NCBI GenBank assembly: GCA_019090895.1
Contig: JAHRVB010000148.1
Coordinates: 62,001-126,000, forward strand
Reading direction: 5' to 3'
DNA length: 64,000 bases
DNA from: Kangiellaceae bacterium
Lineage (GTDB): Bacteria; Pseudomonadota; Gammaproteobacteria; Enterobacterales; Kangiellaceae
Shown here: positions 16,647 to 26,127 of the stretch, in pieces
Layout of the letters: the number at the start of each line of letters is the position of its first letter
Position numbering within the stretch: the stretch's first letter is position 1
Made by a program: the position numbers and the translations under genes
The notes under the pieces: model-generated
Database searches by the model: none
Seen by the model: the letters and a program-made list of their open reading frames with translations, nothing else
Told to the model about the DNA's origin: nothing

Positions 16647-18752
16647 ATGGAAATCGATCTAAGCCAATTTCATGAAGTCTTTTTCGAAGAGAGTTTCGAA
16701 GGGCTTGATGTAATGGAACAAGAATTGCTCGACCTAGAAGAAGATACAGATCTAGAAAACGTTAATACAATTTTTCGAGCGGCTCATTCTATCAAGGGCG
16801 GCAGTGCTACTTTTAACTTCAATCAAGTGGCTGAATTTACTCATGTCCTAGAAACTTTGCTCGACGAAATGCGAGATGGTAGCCGACAGATAACAAGAGA
16901 AATAATTGACCTATTACTAAAGTCTGTCGACTGCTTAAGAGGAATGTTGCACAAACTACAGGATGGAGAAGAAGTGAGTAATGATTACCAAGAATTAGTC
17001 GCCTATTTTAATGAACTTCTCACCGGCTCGCCAGACAATAAAAACAATGAATCGTCTAGTGGGGCTGTCGCAGAAGGACAAACCGCTGCAACACTTGGGT
17101 CAAATAGCTGGAAATTAAGTTTCGAACCAGAGAGTTATATTCTCCAAACAGGGAATGAACCCTTAAGAATGTTTAAGGAGTTGACTGGGCTCGGTGGACT
17201 ACGTCCAATGGTTGATGTCAGTAAAGTACCAAGCTTCGAAGACCTCGACCCGGAGAATTGTTATCTCTCTTGGCAATTAGAATTAGATACCGAAGAATCC
17301 GAACATGCCATTCGAGAAGTTTTTGAATGGGTTGAAGACGATTGCAAATTAAGTTTGCAAAAACTAGGCGCTGAAAACGCCGGTGTTTCCCAAAGTTCAA
17401 ATGAGGTTGAACCCGCGAGTTCAACAGTGGAACAAGCTGCTAAAGTAGAGAGCGCACCGCAAGCTATATCGCCAGAAGCGGCTGTTGACAAAGCGACCGA
17501 TAAAAAACTGGTTGCTATTCCTAAAGCAAAAACTCCACCACCGAAGAAGTCAAACACCACTGCATCTATTCGAGTTGGTATCGACAAAGTAGATACCCTG
17601 ATTGATTTAGTCGGAGAGCTTGTCATTACCCAATCAATGCTCGGAGAACTCGGCGATAATTTTGACATGACTAAAGTTGAACAATTAATCAGCGGATTGA
17701 GAGAGCTGGAGGCGAATACCCGAGAACTTCAAGAAAGTGTTATGAGAATTAGAATGCTACCGATTGGATTTGTATTCAATCGGTTACCTAGAATGGTTAG
17801 AGATTTGTCGGCGCAGCTAAGCAAGAAAATAGATCTAATTATCAAAGGTGAAGACACAGAACTGGATAAAACCGTGATGGAACAAATTGGTGATCCGTTA
17901 ACTCACCTTGTTCGAAATGCATTAGACCATGGTGTTGAATCCGTTGAGAAAAGACTTGCTGCTGGTAAGTCTGAAACTGGAACGGTGACACTTGAAGCCT
18001 ATCATCAGGGTGGCAACATCATCATTGAAATTAAAGACGACGGTGCTGGAATTGATCCCGATATTATTAAAGCGAAAGCGGTTGAGAAGGGATTAATCTC
18101 CGAAGGTGTCGATGTTCCTAGAGAGCAAATTATCGGTATGATCATGGAACCTGGATTCTCTACTGCGGCTGTTGTTAGTGACGTTTCAGGTCGAGGGGTC
18201 GGTATGGACGTGGTTAAACGAAATATTAATAACCTGGGCGGTACTGTAGACATCTCCTCAGAGTTGGGAAAAGGAACCACTTTTACTATTCGTCTTCCTT
18301 TAACCTTAGCAATTTTAGACGGTCAATTAGTGAGAGCGGCAGACCAAATTTATGTCATTCCTTTAGCATCGATTGTAGAGTCCATTCCTTTGTCTGGAAT
18401 TCAGTTAACTCGAATAGCAGGCGACATGCCAGTATATAAGAATGATGGTGAATATATACCCATTGTCGACCTATGCGAAGAGTTTGAAATCGAGACAGAA
18501 AGACAGACCGTGAATGAAGGACTTATCGCTATAGTAGAAGGTGAGAATAGAAAAATTGCAGTCAAAATAGACGAACTTCTCGGACAACAACAAGTGGTTA
18601 TTAAAAGTTTAGAAAGCCATTACAAATCACTGCAAGGGCTTTCCGGAGCGACTATTTTAGGTGATGGCAGAGTCTCGCTGATACTCGATATTGTCGGTTT
18701 GTCTAGGCGTTCCAGCGAGCGGGCAAACAAGTTAAGAAATGAAGTAGCTTAA
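16647..18752 (+). CDS. cheA: Chemotaxis histidine kinase CheA (first system)
   Basis: 701 residues. HPt domain with phospho-acceptor His47 (RAAHSIKGGSATF), an intervening region (about 150-250) that may be a P2-like docking domain, dimerisation domain (about 300-370), HATPase (ALDHGVESVEKR, DDGAGID, GRGVGMDVVK) and a C-terminal CheW-like domain (about 560-700). It receives signals from the soluble receptor at 20383 through CheW and phosphorylates the CheY-like protein and CheB. A second, longer CheA is at 42584. Confidence 0.95.
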   Translation: MEIDLSQFHEVFFEESFEGLDVMEQELLDLEEDTDLENVNTIFRAAHSIKGGSATFNFNQVAEFTHVLETLLDEMRDGSRQITREIIDLLLKSVDCLRGMLHKLQDGEEVSNDYQELVAYFNELLTGSPDNKNNESSSGAVAEGQTAATLGSNSWKLSFEPESYILQTGNEPLRMFKELTGLGGLRPMVDVSKVPSFEDLDPENCYLSWQLELDTEESEHAIREVFEWVEDDCKLSLQKLGAENAGVSQSSNEVEPASSTVEQAAKVESAPQAISPEAAVDKATDKKLVAIPKAKTPPPKKSNTTASIRVGIDKVDTLIDLVGELVITQSMLGELGDNFDMTKVEQLISGLRELEANTRELQESVMRIRMLPIGFVFNRLPRMVRDLSAQLSKKIDLIIKGEDTELDKTVMEQIGDPLTHLVRNALDHGVESVEKRLAAGKSETGTVTLEAYHQGGNIIIEIKDDGAGIDPDIIKAKAVEKGLISEGVDVPREQIIGMIMEPGFSTAAVVSDVSGRGVGMDVVKRNINNLGGTVDISSELGKGTTFTIRLPLTLAILDGQLVRAADQIYVIPLASIVESIPLSGIQLTRIAGDMPVYKNDGEYIPIVDLCEEFEIETERQTVNEGLIAIVEGENRKIAVKIDELLGQQQVVIKSLESHYKSLQGLSGATILGDGRVSLILDIVGLSRRSSERANKLRNEVA

Positions 18753-18810
18753 ATGAGCATTCCAATTAATTTTGGCGAAGCCAAAAAAGTAAACCGCTAG
18801 GAATCATAGA

Positions 18811-19362
18811 ATGACTTCAGAACTAGAAGGTGTTTTTGCCGAACAAAATCAGAATCTTACGGCGCTTAATATGGACGTTGGGGATGAAGACAAAGGCACT
18901 CAATTTTTGAGCTTTGATGTTGGTGGCGAAGAGTTCGCAGTTAATATTTTGAGTGTTCAAGAAATAAGAGGGTGGGAGAATCCCACTTTTTTACCGAACT
19001 CACCCTTTTTTATAAAAGGTGTGCTAAATCTTCGCGGAACAATAGTACCTGTGATGGATTTAAGGACTCGTTTTAAATTTAAAAAGGCCAGCTATTTAGA
19101 TACAACTGTAATCATTATTCTCAAGGTTATCGAATCTGAAAAAGAACGTTTAATGGGATGTGTTGTCGATGGTGTTTCGGATGTCTTTAATATGGAAGAA
19201 TCTGAAATTTCTGAAGTGCCAGAGTATGGTAGCGGAGTCGATTCTCGATTTACAGCCGGTGTAATGACGGTTGATGATAATGCAGTGACTTTACTCGAAC
19301 TTTCCAAGTTACTAAGTCTCGATTTAATCGAACACCCATACACCGGAGTGAGCAATGGTTGA
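18811..19362 (+). CDS. cheW: Chemotaxis coupling protein CheW, copy 1
   Basis: 183 residues, one CheW domain (about 25-170) with QFLSFDVGGEEFAVNILSVQEIRG, the GVLNLRGTIVPVMDLR core and the C-terminal strand. It bridges receptor and CheA. The final 8 bases overlap the next cheW (ATGGTTGA), so the two are translationally coupled. Confidence 0.94.
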   Translation: MTSELEGVFAEQNQNLTALNMDVGDEDKGTQFLSFDVGGEEFAVNILSVQEIRGWENPTFLPNSPFFIKGVLNLRGTIVPVMDLRTRFKFKKASYLDTTVIIILKVIESEKERLMGCVVDGVSDVFNMEESEISEVPEYGSGVDSRFTAGVMTVDDNAVTLLELSKLLSLDLIEHPYTGVSNG

Positions 19363-19846
19363 ATTAGAGAAAAAAGAAGCACTCATAAACGACAATATCG
19401 AGAGTCAATATCTCACTTTTATGATGGGTAAAGATGAGTACGGTGTTGATATTTTGGCGGTTCAAGAAATTCACTGCTGGATAGAGCCTCGGCCAATGCC
19501 TAATACACCAGAATATATTAGAGGTGTCATTGATTGGCGTGGAACGATTGTTCCGATTATCGATTTAAGAGTTCGCTTTCAATATCCAGACGTCACTTAT
19601 ACCAGTACCACCGTTGTCATTATTCTTAAAACTGAACTTGCGGATGGAATAGAAGGGATCATCGGAGTAGTGGTAGACGCCGTTGCTGATGTCTATGATG
19701 TTAAAGCCATTGATTTGAAAAAAGCGCCGCGGTTAGGTAGTAATATAGATACAAAGTTCATAAAAGGTATTACTAAAATCGAGCAGTCAATGATCATTAT
19801 TTTAGAAATTTGTAAACTCATTGATCTCGACGAGTTATCTGTATAG
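19355..19846 (+). CDS. cheW: Chemotaxis coupling protein CheW, copy 2
   Basis: 163 residues, one CheW domain: QYLTFMMGKDEYGVDILAVQ, GVIDWRGTIVPIIDLRVRF, then GVVVDAVADVYDV. A tandem paralog of the preceding gene, with which it overlaps. A decayed third copy follows at 19994. Two CheWs may let one array couple to different partners. Confidence 0.94.
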   Translation: MVELEKKEALINDNIESQYLTFMMGKDEYGVDILAVQEIHCWIEPRPMPNTPEYIRGVIDWRGTIVPIIDLRVRFQYPDVTYTSTTVVIILKTELADGIEGIIGVVVDAVADVYDVKAIDLKKAPRLGSNIDTKFIKGITKIEQSMIIILEICKLIDLDELSV

Positions 19847-19857
19847 TACGTCAGGTT

Positions 19858-19895
19858 TTGATAGAAGAGTTTTGTTGAGATTCATCTTCTATCAA
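19858..19895 (+). repeat. Perfect inverted repeat after the second cheW
   Basis: TTGATAGAAGA (19858-19868) and TCTTCTATCAA (19885-19895), 11 bases each with a 16-base loop and no T run after. It could be a partial terminator or an mRNA-stabilising hairpin between cheW and the receptor gene. Confidence 0.5.
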
Positions 19896-19993
19896 CGTGA
19901 TAGTTGGGATAACTCATCAGTCTGTAACTAACGACTAAATATTTTGGATGGGTATTTAATCATTAAGACAAACAGCATCGATTGGAGAGGGGG

Positions 19994-20251
19994 ATGGTAT
20001 CAGCTATTGACTTGGTACCCAAAATTAATTACCCAAAAGTTAATTGCAATGTAACAGCAATGAAAGTGCTTAAGACCGAGTTAACCAACACAATTGAACG
20101 ATGTCATAGTTTCGTGCTGAGTGCGGTTGTGAGCGTATTTAACGTAGAAAGTCAGCGGGTAAAGAAGGCTCTAAAGTTAACTTGGAATGTAAATCCCCAA
20201 GTTTATAAAATGTATCAAAACAAAACGAGCTCTCGACGAAAAAGATTTTAG
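19994..20251 (+). pseudogene. Decayed C-terminal fragment of a third CheW
   Basis: 85 residues from the ATG at 19994 (GGAG five bases ahead). Aligned by eye with copy 2, SAIDLVPKINYPKVN matches PIIDLRVRFQYPDVT, VLKTELTNTIE matches ILKTELADGIE, and VVSVFNVESQRVKKALKL matches AVADVYDVKAIDLKKAPRL. The whole first half of the CheW domain is missing and hydrophobic core positions are replaced by polar ones, so it is most likely a pseudogene remnant of a tandem cheW duplication. The intact frame and ribosome-binding site leave open a small expressed protein. Confidence 0.6.
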
Positions 20252-20382
20252 AAAGCTCTAATTTAAATGATTGGAGTGAACTTACGAGTTGATGATTACT
20301 TTTGTAATCAAAACGACTAAACCTAAGTAATATTGATAATTACATATAACGAATCGTAAATTGAACTATCTAGGATATAGCC

Positions 20383-23028
20383 ATGAGTGAATTAAATATT
20401 AACAATGATTTGGAACAGTTAGCTGGTCAAGTTGAAGCGATTCGACGCTCGCAAGCCGTCATTGAATTTGATATGCAAGGGACGATATTAGATGCCAATG
20501 ATTTATTCTTACAAGCGATGGGCTATGAACTTTCTGAAATCAAAGGAAAGCACCATAGTATGTTTGTGGAACCAGAATATAGAAATAGCCGCGAATATGA
20601 GGCTTTCTGGACGGACTTGAGACAGGGTGATTTTAGGACCGACGAGTATAAAAGAATAGGGAATCATGGCAAAGAAATATGGATTCAGGCGTCTTATAAC
20701 CCAATCCTAGATAAGAATGGAAAGCCTTATAAAGTCATAAAATTTGCGACTGACGTGACAGAGCAAAAACAGGTTAATGCCGATTTTAATGGACAAGTCA
20801 GCGCAATTAGTAAATCTCAAGCCGTTATTGAATTTAATTTGGACGGTATTGTCTTGACTGCTAATGATAATTTCCTAAATGCGATGGGATACAAGTTAGA
20901 TGAAATAAAAGGAAAACATCATAGTCTTTTTGTTGACGAGGAATTTAAAGCAAGTGATGAATATAAATCATTTTGGAAGTCATTAAATAACGGCGAATAC
21001 CACGCCGGAGAGTATAAACGTATTGCGAAAGATGGTAGTGAGGTATGGATTCAGGCGTCCTACAACCCGATTATGGATTTGAATAACAAGCCTACAAAAA
21101 TCGTAAAATATGCAACTGATATCACTGAGCAAACAAAGTTATTTCATGCGGCTTCACAAATGCAAGGAGCAATGAGCGGATCGGCTACAGCTATGATGAT
21201 GGTTGATCGTGAATTACTCATTACTTACTTAAATGGCTCGAGTCTTACTTTGTTAAAGTCACTTGAATCAGTTTTACAAAATATATGGCCAGGATTTCAT
21301 GCAACTGAAGAATTTATGATGGGAAAATGTATCGATGATTTCCATAAAGATCCAGCTCATCAACGGAAATTATTGGCAGACCCAACAAACCTCCCTTTCG
21401 AAACGAAAATTGAATTAGGCGAAGAAACAATACAATTAAATGTAGCGGCAATTAATGACAACCAGGGAAAGTATGTAGGCTCAAGTCTAGAGTGGTCTAA
21501 TATCACCGTACAAGTGAAAGCAGAGATAGAAATTGGACGGCTTGTATCGGCAACGCAAGGCATGACCGTTAATTTAATGATGGCCGATCCTGATGGCAAT
21601 ATTAACTACATGAACCCAGCCATTGAAGCAATGTTACGCAAACGAGAAGCTGAGATTAAAACCGTGCTACCGGCTTTCTCGGTGGATAAACTTATCGGTA
21701 CTAACTATGACAGTTTTCACGCTAATCCTGCGCATCAACAGAACTTGTTGAAACCCGAGAATCTTCCTTACACTTCCAAAATTAAGGTGGCTAGTCTTCA
21801 TTTTCAATTAACAGCGATTCCTCTGTTTGACGAAAGTGGGAATCATCTTGGAGCAGCTGTTGAGTGGACAGATAATACTGAACAAGTCAATGCTCAAACT
21901 CAAGTTGAAACATTAATTAGTAATGCAGTCCAAGGGAAGCTAACAGAGCGGATTGATGCCGAAGAGTTTGATGGATTTATGAAAAACTTAGCAAGTTCAA
22001 TTAACACCATGTTAGATACAGTCGGAGAGCCGCTTGATAACTGTAAGGGTGTTTTAACTGAAATGGCGAATGGTAATTTACAAAAATCGATGGATGGTGA
22101 ATACAAAGGATCTTTCGGTGAACTGCAAAGCGCTGTTAACACGACAATAGAGAACTTGAGAAATATGGTGGGTGAAATCATGGAGTCGTCAAGTCATGTG
22201 TCGACCTCATCTCGCGAGATTTCACAAGGTAATACAGACCTTAGTCAAAGAACCGAGGAGCAAGCGTCTAGTTTAGAAGAAACCGCTTCCAGTATGGAGG
22301 AGTTAACCGCAACGGTGAAAGAGAATTCAACGGCGGCTAGCAAAGCGAACAGTTTGAGTGAACAAACTATGAAGCAGGCCGAAAGTGGCGGGAAGGTGGT
22401 AGAAGATGCTGTAGTAGCAATGAAGGAAATTAACAATGCTTCACGAGAAATCTCTGACATCATTGGTGTAATCGATGAGATAGCTTTCCAAACTAACCTA
22501 TTGGCATTAAATGCTGCCGTTGAAGCCGCGAGAGCCGGTGATCAAGGTCGCGGGTTTGCGGTGGTAGCGGCAGAAGTTAGAAACTTAGCGCAACGAAGTG
22601 CCAGCGCGGCGAAAGACATTAAATCGTTAATCAGTAACAGTGTGGACAAAGTGAATCAAGGTACCGAGCTGGTTAATGATTCCGGACAGAAACTGTCGGA
22701 AATTGTTGATTCTGTTAGAAACGTGTCATCGTTAGTGAGTGAAATTGCCAACGCCAGTGAAGAGCAAGCAAACGGCATTGAAGAGGTTAATCAAGCCATT
22801 ACTCAAATGGATAGCATGACTCAGCAAAACTCGGCGCTGGTTGAAGAAGCTGCAGCGGCTGCCGAAGCATTAACAGAACAAGCGGGCAATATGTTAGAGC
22901 TCATGAGCTTCTTTAAAACGGGCGATGAAAGTGGTGCTAAAGGTGAAGCGATAGTTTCTCCTGCTAAAAAACGAACTGCTTCCATGAAAACAACAAAGTC
23001 TACTGATGACGATTGGCAAGAGTTTTAA
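20383..23028 (+). CDS. Soluble methyl-accepting chemotaxis receptor with four PAS domains
   Basis: 881 residues without a membrane segment. Two near-identical PAS domains (about 16-130 and 137-255; both contain WIQASYNPI and ATD(V/I)TEQ), two further PAS-like modules (about 262-375 and 388-508; both contain the [18 protein letters not shown] type motif), a HAMP-like linker, then the signalling hairpin with tip [20 protein letters not shown]. It ends DWQEF, matching the xWxxF pentapeptide that tethers CheR. The architecture recalls cytoplasmic BdlA/Aer-type sensors of redox state or oxygen; the ligand or cofactor cannot be told from sequence. It is the receptor of this operon. Confidence 0.92.
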   Translation: MSELNINNDLEQLAGQVEAIRRSQAVIEFDMQGTILDANDLFLQAMGYELSEIKGKHHSMFVEPEYRNSREYEAFWTDLRQGDFRTDEYKRIGNHGKEIWIQASYNPILDKNGKPYKVIKFATDVTEQKQVNADFNGQVSAISKSQAVIEFNLDGIVLTANDNFLNAMGYKLDEIKGKHHSLFVDEEFKASDEYKSFWKSLNNGEYHAGEYKRIAKDGSEVWIQASYNPIMDLNNKPTKIVKYATDITEQTKLFHAASQMQGAMSGSATAMMMVDRELLITYLNGSSLTLLKSLESVLQNIWPGFHATEEFMMGKCIDDFHKDPAHQRKLLADPTNLPFETKIELGEETIQLNVAAINDNQGKYVGSSLEWSNITVQVKAEIEIGRLVSATQGMTVNLMMADPDGNINYMNPAIEAMLRKREAEIKTVLPAFSVDKLIGTNYDSFHANPAHQQNLLKPENLPYTSKIKVASLHFQLTAIPLFDESGNHLGAAVEWTDNTEQVNAQTQVETLISNAVQGKLTERIDAEEFDGFMKNLASSINTMLDTVGEPLDNCKGVLTEMANGNLQKSMDGEYKGSFGELQSAVNTTIENLRNMVGEIMESSSHVSTSSREISQGNTDLSQRTEEQASSLEETASSMEELTATVKENSTAASKANSLSEQTMKQAESGGKVVEDAVVAMKEINNASREISDIIGVIDEIAFQTNLLALNAAVEAARAGDQGRGFAVVAAEVRNLAQRSASAAKDIKSLISNSVDKVNQGTELVNDSGQKLSEIVDSVRNVSSLVSEIANASEEQANGIEEVNQAITQMDSMTQQNSALVEEAAAAAEALTEQAGNMLELMSFFKTGDESGAKGEAIVSPAKKRTASMKTTKSTDDDWQEF

Positions 23029-23097
23029 TAGGGCGTTTAAGCTAGGTAGCTAATGATGCTATAAGTTTGTACAAGGATAATAGGAGTGTCTTAGGTA

Positions 23098-23934
23098 GTG
23101 GCTACCAATTTGAATAAACACCGAGAGTTTGAGTATTGTCGAGAGGATTTTGAGCGTGTTGTTAAAATAATTTACCGAGTGTCGGGTATCAGTCTTTCTG
23201 AACGTAAAGAGGACATGGTTTATTCACGCTTAGCAAGACGACTCAGAAAACATGGCATTCAGCGGTTTGGTGAATATCTAGATTTTGTTGTCCAAGACAC
23301 GGATGAACAAAAAGCATTTGTGAATGCGCTCACCACTAATTTAACGCACTTTTTTAGAGAAGAGCACCACTTTGACCATCTGGAGGATGTGTTCTTTCCA
23401 AAATTATTCAGTACAAACCACCGGAGAATAAGGATTTGGTCTGCAGGCTGTTCTACCGGAGAGGAACCCTATACTCTCTCGATGGTTTGGCATAATTTAA
23501 AAAACAAACCAAAAGGAATCGATTTCAAAATTCTGGCGACTGACCTTGATACTAATGTGTTAGATACTGGAAGAGCGGGCATTTATTCAGATGAAAAATT
23601 GGCACCTATCTCGTCTGAATATACTAAGTGGTTCAGTCGAGATACGCAATGCCGTAGTAATCAAAAAATTGTATCTGACGTGCTCAAAAAGGACGTTCAC
23701 TTTAAGCAGTTAAACTTAATGCAAGATTGGCCAATGAAAGGGCCCTTTCAACTGATTATTTGTCGTAACGTACTCATTTATTTTGATAGACACACCCAAG
23801 AAAAACTAATTGCACGATACAGTGAAATGTTAGAAGTTGGAGGTTACTTAATATTGGGACACTCTGAGAGTTTAGGGAAGCACAAACTTAATTACGAAAA
23901 TTTAGGCAAAACCATCTTTAGGAAAATTCATTAA
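23098..23934 (+). CDS. cheR: Chemotaxis protein methyltransferase CheR
   Basis: 278 residues from a GTG start. N-terminal helical CheR domain followed by the SAM-binding domain (RIWSAGCSTGEEPYTL, then FQLIICRNVLIYFD). It methylates glutamates on the receptor; the receptor's C-terminal DWQEF suggests tethered methylation. The stop codon overlaps the cheD start by one base. Confidence 0.95.
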   Translation: MATNLNKHREFEYCREDFERVVKIIYRVSGISLSERKEDMVYSRLARRLRKHGIQRFGEYLDFVVQDTDEQKAFVNALTTNLTHFFREEHHFDHLEDVFFPKLFSTNHRRIRIWSAGCSTGEEPYTLSMVWHNLKNKPKGIDFKILATDLDTNVLDTGRAGIYSDEKLAPISSEYTKWFSRDTQCRSNQKIVSDVLKKDVHFKQLNLMQDWPMKGPFQLIICRNVLIYFDRHTQEKLIARYSEMLEVGGYLILGHSESLGKHKLNYENLGKTIFRKIH

Positions 23935-24566
23935 TGAGCGTTGGTTATCAAAGGGAAAATCTACCTTCTTGTTGGCAAGAATTCAATCACATTAATCGTT
24001 ACTGGGATAAGACTACGGGACTTTCTACGGCAAAAATCCTCCCTGGAGAATTTTATGTCACTGCTCATAATGAAGCGATTACGACTGTTCTAGGTTCCTG
24101 TATTTCTGCTTGTGTAAGAGACCCCGTTGCCGGTCTTGGGGGGATGAATCATTTTATGCTTCCTATCGGTAACTCAGCCTCAAGTTCACAACAAGAAGAT
24201 GCTGCGCGTTACGGTAACTTTGCGATGGAGCAGATGATTAACGATATTCTTCGTAACGGTGGAAATCGAGATAATTTGGAAATAAAAATATTTGGTGGCG
24301 GTCGTGTGATGAAAGGTGTGACGGATGTGGGTAAAAAGAATATCAATTTTGTTAAAGAATATATCATCTTAGAGCAACTGAATCTTCTTGCTGAAGATGT
24401 TGGCGGTAACTATCCACGTAAAGTAATGTACCTACCTAAAACGGGTAAAGTAAAGATGAAGAAATTAATTAGTAAGCACAATTCTACTGTAGAAACGAGA
24501 GACGAAACCTACTTTGAACGTATTACTCACCAGAAAACTGAAGGTGAAATTGAGTTGTTTGATTAA
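23934..24566 (+). CDS. cheD: Chemoreceptor glutamine deamidase CheD
   Basis: 210 residues. The CheD core has the catalytic Cys-His pair: TTVLGSCISACVRD and GGMNHFMLP. It deamidates glutamines in receptors so they can be methylated. Overlaps cheR by one base. The first 35 residues before the core are longer than in many CheD proteins. Confidence 0.94.
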   Translation: MSVGYQRENLPSCWQEFNHINRYWDKTTGLSTAKILPGEFYVTAHNEAITTVLGSCISACVRDPVAGLGGMNHFMLPIGNSASSSQQEDAARYGNFAMEQMINDILRNGGNRDNLEIKIFGGGRVMKGVTDVGKKNINFVKEYIILEQLNLLAEDVGGNYPRKVMYLPKTGKVKMKKLISKHNSTVETRDETYFERITHQKTEGEIELFD

Positions 24567-24606
24567 TCTGTTTAGTAATTTTTATAGGGATTAGATTAAG
24601 AAGTTT

Positions 24607-25638
24607 ATGAATAAAGTAAGAGTGTTAATTGTTGATGATTCAGCGTTTATTCGCGTTTTATTGACTGAAATTTTACAAAGCAGCGAGCACATCGAAGTCG
24701 TTGCTACGGCGATAGATCCTATTGATGCCAGAGAGAAAATCAAAAAATACTCACCCGATGTTTTAACGCTTGATGTAGAAATGCCAAAAATGGATGGCAT
24801 TACATTCTTAAAGAATCTGATGCGATTACGGCCAATGCCGGTCGTCATGGTCTCGACCTTAACTCAAGCGGGAGCCGATACAACCATTGAAGCGTTGGAA
24901 GTCGGAGCGTTTGACTTTGTCGGCAAACCCAGTACAGACGTGAAAGGTAAACTAACTGAGTTATCGTCTGAGTTAATTGGTAAAGTAATCGCGGCTTCTA
25001 AGTGTAATACCACCGCGCTTGAAAAAAACCAGAGTAAACAACGAGAAATACATAAAGTGACTAATGCGACAGGCCAGTTTGACCTGATTGCAATAGGCGC
25101 TTCCACTGGAGGGACAGAAGCAATCAGAGAATTGATAACGACTTTGCCAGCGAACTTGCCACCGATCGTTATGGCACAGCATATTCCGCCGTCATTTTCT
25201 TCCTCTTTTGCCAAGCGGCTTAATCTCCAAACAGAGATAAAAGTGCAAGAGGTGCTTGCAACGACAAAACTTCAAAATGGTCATGCTTACTTGGCGCCCG
25301 GCGGCGCGCATATGAAGATTAAACGTGAAGGTGGTGGGTATTGGGCAACCATTGATCATGGAGAGAAGGTGAATCGGCACAGACCGTCGGTTGATGTGTT
25401 GTACGATTCAATTGTGCAATTAAAACCTGCAAAATGTTTAGCGATAATATTAACGGGTATGGGAAAAGATGGCGCTAATGGTCTTAAGAGGCTAAGCGAC
25501 CTTGGCGCTAAAACCGTGGCACAAGATGAAGAATCGAGTGTTGTATGGGGAATGCCTGGCTCTGCAGTAGCCATCGGTGGTGCAAAGCATGTGATACCAC
25601 TGAAAGGCATATCTAAATTTATCGTGCAAAATCAATAG
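24607..25638 (+). CDS. cheB: Protein-glutamate methylesterase CheB (first system)
   Basis: 343 residues. Receiver domain (VDDSAFIR, acceptor in TLDVEMPKMDG) linked to the methylesterase domain with catalytic Ser in GASTGGTEAI, His in AQHIPPSF and Asp in GMGKDGANG. It demethylates receptors when phosphorylated by CheA. Last gene of the first chemosensory operon; a weak hairpin (25645-25658) follows. Confidence 0.95.
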   Translation: MNKVRVLIVDDSAFIRVLLTEILQSSEHIEVVATAIDPIDAREKIKKYSPDVLTLDVEMPKMDGITFLKNLMRLRPMPVVMVSTLTQAGADTTIEALEVGAFDFVGKPSTDVKGKLTELSSELIGKVIAASKCNTTALEKNQSKQREIHKVTNATGQFDLIAIGASTGGTEAIRELITTLPANLPPIVMAQHIPPSFSSSFAKRLNLQTEIKVQEVLATTKLQNGHAYLAPGGAHMKIKREGGGYWATIDHGEKVNRHRPSVDVLYDSIVQLKPAKCLAIILTGMGKDGANGLKRLSDLGAKTVAQDEESSVVWGMPGSAVAIGGAKHVIPLKGISKFIVQNQ

Positions 25639-25711
25639 AATAGTCAGATTCTAATCTGCTATTTTCAGAAAATAATAGTTACTAATTAAATTCGTTAAAA
25701 ATTTAAATCTG

Positions 25712-25722
25712 GACTATGCTTA
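25712..25722 (+). promoter_or_regulatory. GACTATGCTTA element upstream of the hsbA-like gene
   Basis: The 11-mer GACTATGCTTA recurs exactly at 39605-39615 upstream of fleN, in both cases preceded by an A/T-rich AAATTTA-type stretch and 55-85 bases before a start codon. TATGCT could be a sigma-70 -10 element; no good -35 was seen, so an activator-dependent promoter is possible. Confidence 0.35.
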
Positions 25723-25803
25723 GAGCAATATGAGTCACTATTATCGCTTGATAGTCGTTCAGCGAAATAGTTAATTTCCCAAAGAATCGAGAGAGGTGAG
25801 AAA

Positions 25804-26109
25804 ATGGCAGTTACTTCTGCTACTTCAACTGACGGGACGTCATTAACCATATCCATTGAAGGGCGCTTCGATTTTAGTGCTCATCAGGCATTTAGAGGGG
25901 CGTATGAAAAAGTGTCTCCTGTACCTGGTCATATATCAGTCGATATGAGTGATACCACTTATTTGGACAGCTCTGCGTTAGGGATGTTATTACTTTTGCG
26001 AGATCATTCAGGCGGAGACTCTTCGAACATTAGACTGACAGGATGCAACGAAGACATACGGAAAATACTCACTATTTCCAACTTCGAACAGCTCTTTGAA
26101 ATTGTTTGA
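25804..26109 (+). CDS. hsbA: STAS-domain anti-sigma factor antagonist, HsbA-like
   Basis: 101 residues. A STAS domain with the typical phosphorylatable serine region YLDSSALGMLLLL. In Pseudomonas aeruginosa HsbA is phosphorylated and dephosphorylated by HsbR and binds the anti-sigma-28 factor FlgM, tying flagellar output to biofilm control. The assignment rests on domain type plus the following hsbR-like and hptB-like genes; gene order differs from Pseudomonas. AGAGAGG precedes the start. Confidence 0.75.
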   Translation: MAVTSATSTDGTSLTISIEGRFDFSAHQAFRGAYEKVSPVPGHISVDMSDTTYLDSSALGMLLLLRDHSGGDSSNIRLTGCNEDIRKILTISNFEQLFEIV

Positions 26110-26127
26110 TTAATACGGTGAGTTATT

